DNA from: Streptomyces sp. NBC_01669
Lineage (GTDB): Bacteria > Actinomycetota > Actinomycetes > Streptomycetales > Streptomycetaceae
Assembly (NCBI RefSeq): GCF_026339735.1
Contig: NZ_JAPEQG010000001.1
Span: 4,650,001-4,714,000, forward strand
Reading direction: 5' to 3'
DNA: 64,000 nucleotides
Under the pieces are notes generated by a model. That model did not search any database. It was not told the origin of the DNA and worked only from the letters and a program-made list of their open reading frames with translations. Position 1 is the first letter of the stretch. Every line of letters starts with the position of its first letter. The position numbers were made by a program, and so were the translations under genes. Below are positions 8,969-17,385 of the stretch, one piece after another.

Positions 8969-9793
8969 ATGCACATGAACAGCGCTCCGCACCTGCTGGC
9001 CGAGGACCGACCCGAGTACGAGCGGATCCTCGGCGACGCGCTGCGTCACGCTCACGAACGACCGGATCTCGCCGGAGTCGGCGAACGGCTCAACGCGGAA
9101 CAGCTGCGCACCATGGCACTGAACGCCACGGCGCTGATCACCACGGCGGCGGCCACCGAGTACGACCACTATGTGAAGGCCCGCGAAGAGCTGCGCGGAC
9201 CGGCCGCCGACTCCGCCCAGGGCTCGGGCCTCGGCTCCGACGCGGACGATCCGGACCGGCCGGGCGCCGGGATAGGGGCGGTCGTCACGGTCCTGGCACC
9301 GATGCTCGCGGGCACCGCCGCACTGATCTTCCTGCTGGTCGGCTACCTGCTGAAGATGCTCAGCCGACCCCCCTCGTTCGCCGACACCATGGTCGCCGCC
9401 GGGTGGTTCTTCGCGGCAGCCACTGCGGCCGCGATACTGGCCGCCGCCGTCGGACTGCTCATCACGGCGCTGCGCAACGGATCGACCGCGCTGCCCGCCG
9501 AGGACGCCGAGGACGAACTGCCGGAGGAGGTGGCGCGCGCTAGGGAGGCCTGGCGTCATGCGCTGCTGGAGCGCGGCATCCTGCCGTTCCTGCGCAACGC
9601 ACTCGCCGATCCCACCGCACGCGCCGCATCGCGCGCACCGCAACCGTCGGTCAACCGAATCCCGAAGATCGGCTACAGCAGACCGGACTTCACGGGGCCG
9701 GACGAGGGGCCGGCGGCGGGCCCCCGCCCGTCGTTCACGAGCCCGGACTTCACCAGTCCGGACTTCGGCGGCCCGGAACACGAACCGGACTGA
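8969..9793 (+). CDS. Two-helix membrane protein of unknown function
   Basis: 274 aa from the ATG at 8969 (MHMNSAPHLLAEDRPEY), chosen because GGAG lies 9 nt upstream. The N-terminal ~105 residues are charged and soluble. Two hydrophobic helices follow (VVTVLAPMLAGTAALIFLLVGYL and WFFAAATAAAILAAAVGLLITAL in outline), then a short acidic segment and a Pro/Ser-rich tail with repeats of the type S/T-x-DF-x-S/GP. I do not recognise a named domain. Probably monocistronic; a strong hairpin follows at 10054-10103. Confidence 0.85.
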   Translation: MHMNSAPHLLAEDRPEYERILGDALRHAHERPDLAGVGERLNAEQLRTMALNATALITTAAATEYDHYVKAREELRGPAADSAQGSGLGSDADDPDRPGAGIGAVVTVLAPMLAGTAALIFLLVGYLLKMLSRPPSFADTMVAAGWFFAAATAAAILAAAVGLLITALRNGSTALPAEDAEDELPEEVARAREAWRHALLERGILPFLRNALADPTARAASRAPQPSVNRIPKIGYSRPDFTGPDEGPAAGPRPSFTSPDFTSPDFGGPEHEPD

Positions 9794-10113
9794 CCGGGCG
9801 CCGCGGCCCGGCCTGCCTCGTGAGGGGTGGAGGATCACCAGCCGTGGCACCACGGGCCCTGGGATCAGCAACGCTCGGTCCACCAGGGCCGTCGCCGCCT
9901 CACGGGTCGGCGGCCTCCACAGCGCACGCCGCAAGATCCCACTCCTCCGCACAGGAGACCAGGACAACCGATTCCACGTCACTCACCCCTGCGCCTCCCC
10001 TGCCGGCCTGGCCACGCGGGAAACGTAACGGCTGCCACCGGCAGCCGGCGGGTGGAGCGGCCCGCGGCTCCCCCGGTGGCTTCCGGGGGCCGCGGGCCGT
10101 TCCGGTACGGCTA
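9794..10113. other. 320-bp intergenic region left of the insertion sequence
   Basis: No convincing gene. It contains a strong GC-rich hairpin (10054-10103) and, on the minus strand, a 28-codon ORF (9900-9986) with a GGGAGG-like ribosome site that I do not call. Confidence 0.6.
10054..10103. terminator. GC-rich hairpin terminator
   Basis: Arms 10054-10076 and 10083-10103 form a roughly 21-bp stem with small bulges and a 6-nt loop. It lies between the two-helix membrane protein gene and the insertion sequence. Confidence 0.65.
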
Positions 10114-10126
10114 CTCAGCTTGATCT

Positions 10127-11578
10127 TTAACCTCGCTGCTGTTTCAGGCGGACGTGTTCGGTGAGGGTTTCGGCTCGTTTCACGGTCTTCCCGGGTTCGT
10201 GCCGTGGGGCTGGCCTGCGGTTCTTGGAGCCGGGTGGGCGTCCGGGGCCGGGCCGGGAGGGTTTGGGCACTCCTGCGGGACGGGCGGTCTTCGCGCGGAG
10301 GTGGCGGAACCCCCGGCGGACGCGGGCGGGGGTGAGACGGCGGGGTTCGGCTGGCCGTTCCCAGGAGCGGCGGAGGTCCTCGGCGAGCGGTCGGGCGAGG
10401 CGGAGTTGGGTGTGGGCGGCGATGATCAGCCAGGTCCACAGGTCGGCGGTGTGTGGGTCGCGGACCTTGGGGACGGTCCAGCCGAGGGTCTGCTTGAACA
10501 GCCGGAAGGTGTGCTCCAGGTCGAAGCGCCGCAGGAATGCCTGCCAGCGCAGGTCGACGTCCGTGCTGGTCATCGCGGTGCGTGAGGACCACAGCCAGAC
10601 CGGTTTCGGGTCGCGGTCGCCGGGCAGGTGCTCGACCTTCAGCCGGATCAACGTGCCGTGGATCAGGGGGAGTTCACCGCAGTGGTCGAGCCAGGGGCCG
10701 CGGGTGGTCAGGCGGGGATGCATCCGGTCCCAGGCGAGGGTTTCGGCCGTGCCGTAGCGGGTGGTGGTGCAGGTGGTGGCCTGGTCGGGGGTGTGCCAGG
10801 AGTCCGGCTTGGAGAAGGTGAGGACACCGCCGTGCTTGCGGGGCTGCCCGCCGCGCGGAGTGGAACGGCGCGGTCCGGCGTCACGGAGCATCACCCGGTC
10901 CGAGCGCAGCCGGCCGACCAGCTCGACGGGCAGGTCCGCCAGGACGTAGGCGAGGCGGGTGACGTCGTAGCCGGAGTCCATGACGATGAGAATGTCCTGG
11001 TCACCGGGCTTCCACTGGCCGGCTCGCAGGAGCCGGGTGAAGACGTCGCGGAGTTGGGCGGCAGTCACCGCCGTGGCGTCGTCGGCAGGGCCCAGGCGGA
11101 TCGCGTCCAGCACAGCGGTCCACGATGTGCGTCCTGTTTCCAGGGCGGCGACGAAGGAGTAGGGCCAGCCGGGGATGAACTGGTCGGCGCTGCGGCCTCG
11201 CCCGTAGACATGGCAGAACAGCAGGTCCGGGCTGGTCGGGGCGTCGGGACGCAGCCAGTTGCTCACATCGACCGCGAGGACGATCCGCCCGTCGGCGGCA
11301 CGCGGCAGCGGTGTGGAGGCGAGGAGCCTGCGCAGGCGGCGTGGTTCCAGCCAGCCGTGGTTGACCGCGTCGTACATCGCCCCGTGCCCGCGCCGGTGCT
11401 CGGCCGTCAGCGTCAGCTCGGCCAGCGACGTCACCGGACCGTCCGCGCACAGCACTGCGTCGGTCAGCTCGAAGAGCGCATCCGCACGGGAGTAGAGGCA
11501 GTCGTAGAACTCGACACGAAAGTGGGACAGCACGCTCAGTGCTGCGTCAGCGGGACCTGCAGGGGCCAGACTCTTCAC
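10127..11578 (-). CDS. DDE transposase (NF041680-type, IS4-superfamily signature)
   Basis: 483 aa from a GTG at 11578 (VKSLAPAGPADAALSVL). Catalytic residues fit a DDE enzyme: D in VLAVDVSNWLRPD, D in LIVMDSGYDVTRLA and E in FLRRFDLEHTFRLFK. The last matches the IS4-group Y-x2-R-x3-E-x6-K signature with F in place of Y. The C-terminal ~60 residues are Arg/Pro-rich and basic. The frame is intact, so the element may still be active. It sits inside clear terminal repeats. A long inverted repeat covers the start codon (11577-11643) and may limit translation. It fits the family annotated in Streptomyces genomes as NF041680 putative transposase; I recall this rather than searched it. Confidence 0.9.
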   Translation of the reverse strand: MKSLAPAGPADAALSVLSHFRVEFYDCLYSRADALFELTDAVLCADGPVTSLAELTLTAEHRRGHGAMYDAVNHGWLEPRRLRRLLASTPLPRAADGRIVLAVDVSNWLRPDAPTSPDLLFCHVYGRGRSADQFIPGWPYSFVAALETGRTSWTAVLDAIRLGPADDATAVTAAQLRDVFTRLLRAGQWKPGDQDILIVMDSGYDVTRLAYVLADLPVELVGRLRSDRVMLRDAGPRRSTPRGGQPRKHGGVLTFSKPDSWHTPDQATTCTTTRYGTAETLAWDRMHPRLTTRGPWLDHCGELPLIHGTLIRLKVEHLPGDRDPKPVWLWSSRTAMTSTDVDLRWQAFLRRFDLEHTFRLFKQTLGWTVPKVRDPHTADLWTWLIIAAHTQLRLARPLAEDLRRSWERPAEPRRLTPARVRRGFRHLRAKTARPAGVPKPSRPGPGRPPGSKNRRPAPRHEPGKTVKRAETLTEHVRLKQQRG

Positions 11579-11643
11579 AGCGGCCGTTCCTTCACGCGAC
11601 GTTGCTCGACACCTCGAAGCGTGAAGAACGGCCGTCCTGCTGT
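11577..11643 (-). repeat. Long inverted repeat covering the transposase start
   Basis: Arms 11577-11597 and 11619-11643 share CGGCCGTTC-TTCACGC and its complement over about 20 bp with small gaps. In mRNA the hairpin would sequester the GGAA ribosome site and GTG start of the transposase, a device used by several insertion sequences to block translation of read-through transcripts. Confidence 0.65.
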
Positions 11644-11700
11644 CTCAGAAACAAGGCAAGATCAGCAGGTCAGGTGACCCGGCGAGGTTAAACAAAAAGC

Positions 11701-13491
11701 TCAGTCGGTGAGCGGGAGGTACACCCGGTTGCCGGCGGCCGCGAACTCCGCCGACTTCTTCATCATGCCCTCGGCGATCTCGGCCTCGGTCGCCGCGGGC
11801 TCGTCGCCGCCGAACTGCTCCGAGATGCTTCGGCTGATCTTCATCGAGCAGAACTTCGGGCCGCACATCGAACAGAAGTGGGCCGTCTTCGCCGGCTCGG
11901 CCGGCAGCGTCTCGTCGTGGAACTCCCGGGCCGTGTCCGGGTCGAGTGCCAGGTTGAACTGGTCCTCCCAGCGGAACTCGAACCGCGCGTCCGACAGTGC
12001 GTCGTCCCAGCCCTGCGCTCCCGGGTGCCCCTTGGCGAGGTCCGCAGCGTGGGCCGCGATCTTGTAGGTGATGACGCCCGTCTTCACGTCGTCCCGGTTG
12101 GGCAGGCCCAGGTGCTCCTTGGGCGTGACGTAACAGAGCATCGCCGTCCCCCACCAGGCGATCATCGCCGCGCCGATTCCCGAGGTGATGTGGTCGTACG
12201 CCGGGGCGATATCGGTGGTCAGCGGGCCGAGCGTGTAGAACGGCGCCTCCTCGCAGATCTCCTGCTGGAGGTCGATGTTCTCCTTGATCTTGTGCATCGG
12301 GACATGGCCCGGGCCCTCGATCATGGTCTGGACGCCGAACCGCTTGGCGACCGAGTTGAGCTCGCCCAGCGTGCGCAGTTCGGCGAACTGCGCCTCGTCG
12401 TTGGCATCGGCGATCGAACCGGGGCGCAGTCCGTCGCCCAGCGAGTACGTCACGTCGTACGTCGCGAGGATCTCGCAGAGCTCCTCGAAGTTCTCGTACA
12501 GGAACGATTCCTTGTGGTGCGCCAGGCACCACGCAGCCATGATCGACCCGCCGCGGGAGACGATCCCGGTCTTGCGCCGGGCGGTGAGCGGGACATACGG
12601 CAGCCGCACGCCGGCGTGGACCGTCATGTAGTCGACGCCCTGCTCGGCCTGCTCGATCACGGTGTCCTTGTAGATCTCCCAGGTCAGCTCCTCCGCCCTG
12701 CCGTCGACCTTTTCGAGGGCCTGGTAAAGGGGCACGGTGCCGATCGGCACGGGGGAGTTGCGAAGCACCCACTCACGGGTGGTGTGAATATTGCGGCCGG
12801 TGGAGAGGTCCATGACCGTGTCGGCGCCCCATCGCGTCGCCCAGGTCATCTTCTCGACCTCCTCCTCGATGGAGGAAGTGACCGCGGAGTTGCCGATGTT
12901 GGCGTTGACCTTCACCAGGAACCGCTTGCCGATGATCATCGGCTCGATCTCCGGGTGGTTGACGTTGGCCGGCAGGACCGCCCGGCCGACCGCGATCTCC
13001 TCGCGTACGAACTCGGGTTCGACGTTCTCCCGGATCGCCACGTACTCCATCTCCGGGGTGATCTCGCCCCGGCGGGCGTACGCGAGCTGGGTGACGGGCT
13101 GCCCGTCGCGGCTGCGGCGCGGCTGACGCGGACGGCCGGGGAAGACGGCGTCGAGGTTACGCAGTCCGCCGCGCGGCGAGGTGTGCTTGAGCCCGTCGTC
13201 CTCGGGGCGGACGGGGCGGCCCGCGTACTCCTCGGTGTCGCCGCGGGCGATGATCCAGTTCTCCCGCAGGGGTGCGAGACCGCGCCGTACGTCGGTTTCG
13301 GTGGTGGGATCGGTGTACGGCCCCGACGTGTCGTACAGCGTCACGTCCTTGCCGTTGGTGAGGTGCACCTTTCGCACCGGCACCCGGAGGTCCGGGCGCG
13401 GGCCCTGGACGTATCCCTTGTGCCAGCCGATGGACTGTCCGGCCTCGTCGCTCTGGTTCGAGGCAGGCGTGCGTGCGTCCGATGTGGTCAT
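11701..13491 (-). CDS. thiC: Phosphomethylpyrimidine synthase ThiC
   Basis: Radical-SAM-type enzyme converting aminoimidazole ribotide to HMP phosphate, the pyrimidine branch of thiamine synthesis. 596 aa, full length, starting MTTSDARTPASNQ. The C-terminal cluster motif C-x2-C-x4-C is present (FCSMCGPKFCSMK), and the catalytic core contains MIEGPGHVPMHKI. Controlled by the TPP riboswitch just upstream. The stop codon coincides with the TCA flank of the insertion sequence: the transposon landed exactly at the 3' end without removing residues, though it may have displaced the native terminator. Confidence 0.98.
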   Translation of the reverse strand: MTTSDARTPASNQSDEAGQSIGWHKGYVQGPRPDLRVPVRKVHLTNGKDVTLYDTSGPYTDPTTETDVRRGLAPLRENWIIARGDTEEYAGRPVRPEDDGLKHTSPRGGLRNLDAVFPGRPRQPRRSRDGQPVTQLAYARRGEITPEMEYVAIRENVEPEFVREEIAVGRAVLPANVNHPEIEPMIIGKRFLVKVNANIGNSAVTSSIEEEVEKMTWATRWGADTVMDLSTGRNIHTTREWVLRNSPVPIGTVPLYQALEKVDGRAEELTWEIYKDTVIEQAEQGVDYMTVHAGVRLPYVPLTARRKTGIVSRGGSIMAAWCLAHHKESFLYENFEELCEILATYDVTYSLGDGLRPGSIADANDEAQFAELRTLGELNSVAKRFGVQTMIEGPGHVPMHKIKENIDLQQEICEEAPFYTLGPLTTDIAPAYDHITSGIGAAMIAWWGTAMLCYVTPKEHLGLPNRDDVKTGVITYKIAAHAADLAKGHPGAQGWDDALSDARFEFRWEDQFNLALDPDTAREFHDETLPAEPAKTAHFCSMCGPKFCSMKISRSISEQFGGDEPAATEAEIAEGMMKKSAEFAAAGNRVYLPLTD

Positions 13492-13500
13492 GAGACCTAC

Positions 13501-13608
13501 TCCCTACGCCGGCATTACCCGGTAACAGGTTCGGCGGTCGGCGCAGCCTGTCCCGTACGAATGTACGGATATCAGCGCCCTCTCAGCCCGGTGCTCCGAG
13601 CTCCCGCG
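13501..13608 (-). ncRNA. TPP riboswitch (THI element) of thiC
   Basis: Read on the minus strand, the leader contains GGGCTGAGAGGGC, then CCGAACCTGTTACCGGGTAA and TGCCGGCGTAGGGAGT, the conserved blocks of the thi-box aptamer in the correct order and spacing. It ends about 10 nt before the thiC ATG and includes the ribosome-binding region, so control of translation initiation by thiamine pyrophosphate is likely. Confidence 0.95.
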
Positions 13609-13687
13609 TGTGCAAAGGTGCCACCACGCTAGCGCCTGTTCCGGCGTGCTGGACAGAGGGCCTGTTCCTTCTTGCGATGATCGCCCG

Positions 13688-15025
13688 GTGACGTCCCTCC
13701 AGAGCGCCCCCGAAACGCAGGACCATCAGCACGGGCATTCGCACAGCCACGGACCCGCTGCACCGGTCTCCACACATCTACGCAAGGTCATCGCGGCCGT
13801 GCTGATCCCGTTCGCCACGGCGGTCGTTGTCGGCCTGATGGTCCTATGGCCGGGCGGTGCGCCCGCGCACGAGCGCACCGGTGTCGGTTTCGACCGGCAG
13901 ACCCAGCAGGGCAGGGTGGTGAGCGTCGACAAGGTCGACTGCAAGAACGTGAACGCCGCGCAGACGCCGGTCACGGGCGGCGCCACGACGCCATCGGGGG
14001 GCGCGGGCGCCGGCCAGGGACCGGGGCTGTGCGAGAAGGCCACGGTCGAGGTGACGACCGGGCACGACAAGGGGCGCACGTTCGTCGAGATCGTTCAGCC
14101 CGACGCCCCCCGGCAGTTGCGCGAGGGTCAGGGGGTGGTCGTGGCGTACGCCCCGGACGCGCCCCATGACCTGCAGTACTCCGTGACGGATGTGAACCGG
14201 AAGTTCCCGATGGCACTGCTGGCCGGGATCTTCGCTCTCGCAGTGGTCGTCGTCGGCAGAATGCGCGGGTTGATGGCGCTGGTCGCGCTCGCCGTGTCGT
14301 TCGCCGTACTGACCCTGTTCATCCTCCCCGCGATCCTTCAGGGGTCGAATCCGCTACTCGTTGCGGTCGTCGGGGCCAGCGCGATCATGCTCATCGCGCT
14401 CTACATGTGCCACGGTCTGACCGCCCGTACCTCGGTCGCGGTCATCGGCACGCTGATCTCACTGCTGCTGATCGGGCTGCTCGGTTCGCTCTTCATCGGC
14501 TGGGCGAGCCTGACCGGGAACACCGACGACAACACCGGTCTGATCCACGGCCTCTACCCACACATCGACCTGAGCGGCCTGCTGCTGGCCGGCGTCATCA
14601 TCGGTTCGCTCGGTGTGCTCGACGACGTGACGGTCACCCAGACGTCGGCAGTCTGGGAGCTGCACCAGGCGGACCCGGCCATGGGTGCGCGAAAGCTGTA
14701 CCGGGCAGGGATCAGGATCGGTCGCGACCACATCGCCTCGGTGGTCAATACGCTGGTGCTCGCCTACGCGGGCGCCGCGCTTCCCCTCCTGCTGCTGTTC
14801 TCGATCGCGCAGAGCAGCGTGGGGACGGTGGCCAACAGCGAGCTGGTGGCGGAGGAGATCGTCCGGACGCTGGTCGGCTCGATCGGACTGGTCGCCTCGG
14901 TGCCGGTGACGACGGTGCTCGCGGCACTGGTCGTCTCCGCGGACCGCACAGGGCTCGGAGCGGAAGCAGGAGCTTCGGCACCCGTACGGGGCGGGAGGGG
15001 CCGGCGTCGCAGGGCGAGGCATTGA
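13688..15025 (+). CDS. YibE/F family membrane protein with His-rich N-terminus
   Basis: 445 aa from the GTG at 13688 (VTSLQSAPETQDHQHGHSHSHGP). The earlier open frame to 13610 has no ribosome site and overlaps the thiC leader. One transmembrane segment near residue 40 is followed by an extracytoplasmic domain of about 130 residues and then seven or eight hydrophobic helices with the YibE/F core motif GVLDDVTVTQ. The N-terminal HxHGHSHSHG cluster could bind a transition metal. YibE/F proteins are widespread but functionally uncharacterised; the extracytoplasmic domain suggests transport or sensing. Divergent from thiC, sharing about 80 bp of promoter region with its riboswitch. Confidence 0.9.
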   Translation: MTSLQSAPETQDHQHGHSHSHGPAAPVSTHLRKVIAAVLIPFATAVVVGLMVLWPGGAPAHERTGVGFDRQTQQGRVVSVDKVDCKNVNAAQTPVTGGATTPSGGAGAGQGPGLCEKATVEVTTGHDKGRTFVEIVQPDAPRQLREGQGVVVAYAPDAPHDLQYSVTDVNRKFPMALLAGIFALAVVVVGRMRGLMALVALAVSFAVLTLFILPAILQGSNPLLVAVVGASAIMLIALYMCHGLTARTSVAVIGTLISLLLIGLLGSLFIGWASLTGNTDDNTGLIHGLYPHIDLSGLLLAGVIIGSLGVLDDVTVTQTSAVWELHQADPAMGARKLYRAGIRIGRDHIASVVNTLVLAYAGAALPLLLLFSIAQSSVGTVANSELVAEEIVRTLVGSIGLVASVPVTTVLAALVVSADRTGLGAEAGASAPVRGGRGRRRRARH

Positions 15026-15106
15026 GCACCTCGACGCGGAGCACATATCACCCGTTCGGCAGATACGGCGTTCGATCGGGACGGTAGGCCGTGCGCGCAG
15101 TCTTCC

Positions 15107-15544
15107 TCAGCCGGCGTTCTGTTCCTTGGCCAGGATCCGGCCCAGCGCCTCTTCCAGGCTGCCCTCGAAGTCACTCAGCGTGCACTCCTGCCCGAGGGGC
15201 ACGAGCTTGTCCGTGCGGTCGAGAAACGCAACGAGTGGCGCTGTACCGGCCCTGAACAGGGCGCGATCCGTCCCGACCTGCAGCCGGATGTGGACGTCGG
15301 AGAGCCCCTCGGGCTCCGTGGGACTGATGTGCACATCGCCGTCGCCGCTGGGGCTGTTGAGGCCGTCCAGCAGCAGCTCGCGGCCGAAAGCCCAGGTGAC
15401 AGGGGCGTCGCCGGGCAGGTGGAAGGTCATCCGGATCGCATACGGATCGCCCACCTCGTACCGGAGTTCCACCGGGATACGGAATGAGAGCTCCTCGGAA
15501 ACGAGAAAGCTCATCATGACCTCAGCTTGAACCGACTCGCGCAT
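15107..15544 (-). CDS. ssgA: Sporulation-specific cell division protein SsgA
   Basis: 145 aa from the ATG at 15544 (MRESVQAEVMMSFLVS); the longer frame to 15694 would read through promoter sequence. It is near-identical to my recollection of Streptomyces SsgA: FRIPVELRYEVGDPYAIRMTFHLPG in outline, WAFGRELLLDGL and the tail LGRILAKEQNAG. SsgA-like proteins occur only in morphologically complex actinomycetes. SsgA marks septum and branch sites and activates sporulation-specific division, working with SsgB, which recruits FtsZ. It lies 100 nt downstream of ssgR on the same strand, the arrangement known in S. coelicolor, where SsgR activates ssgA. Confidence 0.96.
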   Translation of the reverse strand: MRESVQAEVMMSFLVSEELSFRIPVELRYEVGDPYAIRMTFHLPGDAPVTWAFGRELLLDGLNSPSGDGDVHISPTEPEGLSDVHIRLQVGTDRALFRAGTAPLVAFLDRTDKLVPLGQECTLSDFEGSLEEALGRILAKEQNAG

Positions 15545-15644
15545 CGTCCAACCCCGCAGTAGATGAATCTGGCCAGGAATGATCCCCCTGGCCCTATTGA
15601 CGCCATCGTGGTGCACGCGATAGCAGATCACAAGGAGTGATTTT

Positions 15645-16415
15645 TCAGATACTGATAGAGAACACGAACGAACGCAAGAGGCTCGCCACTTCACTTCGTA
15701 GTCGTTCGACTGCGGGGAGCAATCGATCTTCTTGGTCGAGAGGCATGGAAATCGCCATGGCGGCGGCAGTGAATCCGGCCGTGATCGGGATGGCCGCGCA
15801 GACCGTCCCCAGGGTGTACTCCTGTCGTTCGATGACAGGTTCCATTCGCTCCAGCGATCTCAAACGCTCAAGAAGCGCCGGCCGGTCCCGCAACGAATAG
15901 CGGGTGAGCGGCTGCACGGGGTGACGGTCCAGATGGTCCTCACGGGCCTTCTCATCGAGCCGGCTGAGCAGACACTGACCGAGCGCATGGGCATGCCCGG
16001 TCTCCCGGAACGAGGCCCACTCGTCCACCGCGGGTGCCGGGGGGGCGTCGGCGACCGCGATGAGTTCGATCTCACCCTCGCGGTAGACGGCACAGTAGAC
16101 CGGCGCACCGATGATGTCGCGCCAGCGGGCCAGCGACTGGGTCATTCTGCTGCGACGATTCTGCAGACAGCCGTCGTCGACGAGCCGCTCGGCCGCGGTG
16201 CCGAAGAGGAAGACGCCGTTCTCGCGGCGCAGGTAGCCCTCGTGAGTGAGGGTGCGCAGCAGGTGATAGGCGGTGGGAAGAGGAAGTCCTGCTTCCCGTG
16301 CGAGCTGCTTCGCGGGCGCCCCGTCGCGATGGGCGCCCACAGCCTCCAACAGCCTCAACGCCCGCTGAACCGAACCGATCAACGTCGGAACAGCGGTGCT
16401 CGATGCCGTGGTCAA
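15645..16415 (-). CDS. ssgR: IclR-family activator SsgR of ssgA
   Basis: 256 aa. Start taken as TTG at 16415 (read as fMet; TTASSTAVPTLIGSVQRALRLLEAV), with GGGGGTG about 7 nt upstream; an internal start is possible. The IclR winged helix spans about residues 12-75 (APAKQLAREAGLPLPTAYHL), followed by the IclR effector domain. In S. coelicolor the equivalent gene encodes the activator required for ssgA transcription and hence sporulation. Identity rests on family plus the invariant ssgR-ssgA neighbourhood. Confidence 0.92.
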   Translation of the reverse strand: MTTASSTAVPTLIGSVQRALRLLEAVGAHRDGAPAKQLAREAGLPLPTAYHLLRTLTHEGYLRRENGVFLFGTAAERLVDDGCLQNRRSRMTQSLARWRDIIGAPVYCAVYREGEIELIAVADAPPAPAVDEWASFRETGHAHALGQCLLSRLDEKAREDHLDRHPVQPLTRYSLRDRPALLERLRSLERMEPVIERQEYTLGTVCAAIPITAGFTAAAMAISMPLDQEDRLLPAVERLRSEVASLLRSFVFSISI

Positions 16416-16616
16416 AAGTCACCCCCAGGCAGCGACGGGCGGTCGGCCCGTCCGTGGGGGCCGCCCCCACGGTCCTACCGCAAACCTGAGGTCCGGAGAC
16501 CGGACGTACGCACAAACCACTGGTCACAGCGGTGACGGACAGTTAATTCCCAGGTGGCGGCAGCGGACAGCCACTGTATCGGCCGTGTAAGCAGGGGGCG
16601 TCATTTCATCCTGTGC

Positions 16617-16634
16617 TTAGCCCAGCTGGGCTAA
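16617..16634. repeat. Perfect 18-bp palindrome TTAGCCCAGCTGGGCTAA
   Basis: Perfect dyad in the gap between ssgR and the DUF5326 gene, 25 nt beyond the 3' end of the latter. It may be a short terminator or a protein-binding site. Confidence 0.5.
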
Positions 16635-16659
16635 TTGCCCGACTGGTGACCGCCCGCCC

Positions 16660-16878
16660 CTACCAGTCGCCGCGCGAGGACGAGGAGGACATGAACTTCC
16701 GTACGACGAAAACGAGGCCACCGACCAGGATGACGAAGACCAGGACATTGAAGAGCAGACCGATCACGAACCCGATCACGCTGGCGATCAGACCGCCGAA
16801 CACCACAATCGCGATGACGGGCACCGCGACCCACTTCACCCACCAGGGCATCCCCGCGAATATCTCCCGCACAGCCAT
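16660..16878 (-). CDS. Small DUF5326-type membrane protein
   Basis: 72 aa from the ATG at 16878 (MAVREIFAGMPWWVKWVAVP), with AGGTAGGGA upstream. Two hydrophobic stretches (IAIVVFGGLIASVIGFVIGLL and FNVLVFVILVGGLVFVV in outline) are followed by a Ser/Arg tail SSSSSRGDW. This is the length and pattern of the Streptomyces DUF5326 family, which has no known function. The longer frame to 17280 is a shadow of the cupin gene. Confidence 0.85.
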   Translation of the reverse strand: MAVREIFAGMPWWVKWVAVPVIAIVVFGGLIASVIGFVIGLLFNVLVFVILVGGLVFVVRKFMSSSSSRGDW

Positions 16879-16999
16879 CGTCCCTACCTCATTCCTGTGA
16901 GTACCTGACTCGATGCTAGAGGCGCGGGGGTCGCCTGCGGGGGCTCCGGAGCCCTCGATCTCCCCTGATCGAACCCCGAGGAATCCCTGAGAGCCGGGC

Positions 17000-17317
17000 T
17001 CAGCTCTCGGGCGGAGAGAAGACCACCATGACCCGCAGATCCTCGGTGATGTGGTGGAACTTGTGGGCCACGCCGGCCGGTACGTACACCACGCTTCCCC
17101 TGCCCACCTGCGTGGTCTCCATGCCCACGGTGATCGAGGCACGACCGCTGACGATGAGGTAGACCTCGTCCTGCTGGTGCGGCTGCTGCGGGTCGAGTTC
17201 GCCGGCATCCAGCGCGTACAGGCCGACGGACATGTTCCGCTCCCGCAGGAACTGCAGATACGCGCCGTCGTTGGCGGCACGTTCCGCCTCCAGTTCGTCC
17301 AGCCTGAATGCCTTCAT
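17000..17317 (-). CDS. Cupin-domain protein
   Basis: 105 aa, MKAFRLDELEAERAANDGAYLQFL. The cupin 2 beta-barrel motif is visible: P-H-Q-Q-D-E-V-Y within PQQPHQQDEVYLIVSGRA, and VPAGVAHKFHHI for the second metal-binding block. It may bind a metal through His50/Glu54-type ligands and the later histidines. Such single-domain cupins can be dioxygenases, isomerases or ligand-binding proteins, and nothing in the context decides. It is followed on the same strand by the DUF5326 gene after 121 nt. Its start is 68 nt from the divergent holin-like gene. Confidence 0.9.
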   Translation of the reverse strand: MKAFRLDELEAERAANDGAYLQFLRERNMSVGLYALDAGELDPQQPHQQDEVYLIVSGRASITVGMETTQVGRGSVVYVPAGVAHKFHHITEDLRVMVVFSPPES

Positions 17318-17385
17318 GGCCCGTCCGCTCCTTGCTTCTGTTCAGCCGGTGTCCGCCACCGATCACGTCTGCCACGATCAGACAC

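Larger units (their letters stand above)
10118..11700 (-). mobile_element. Insertion sequence with IS4-superfamily-like transposase
   Basis: Terminal inverted repeats are visible: left end GCTTGATCTTTAACCTCGC (10118-10136); right end, read on the other strand, GCTTTTTGTTTAACCTCGC (11700-11682), with the last nine bases identical. The element is flanked on both sides by TCA (10115-10117 and 11701-11703), consistent with a 3-bp target duplication. The right copy is also the stop codon of thiC on the minus strand. One transposase gene fills the element. Ends are inferred by eye; the true IS boundary could differ by a few bases. Confidence 0.8.

Noticed and set aside
9900..9986. 28-residue ORF on the minus strand with a GGGAGG-like ribosome site
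   Set aside because: Too short and without similarity I can recognise.
11701..11703. Insertion sequence disrupting thiC
   Set aside because: The stop codon is preserved and no ThiC residue is lost.
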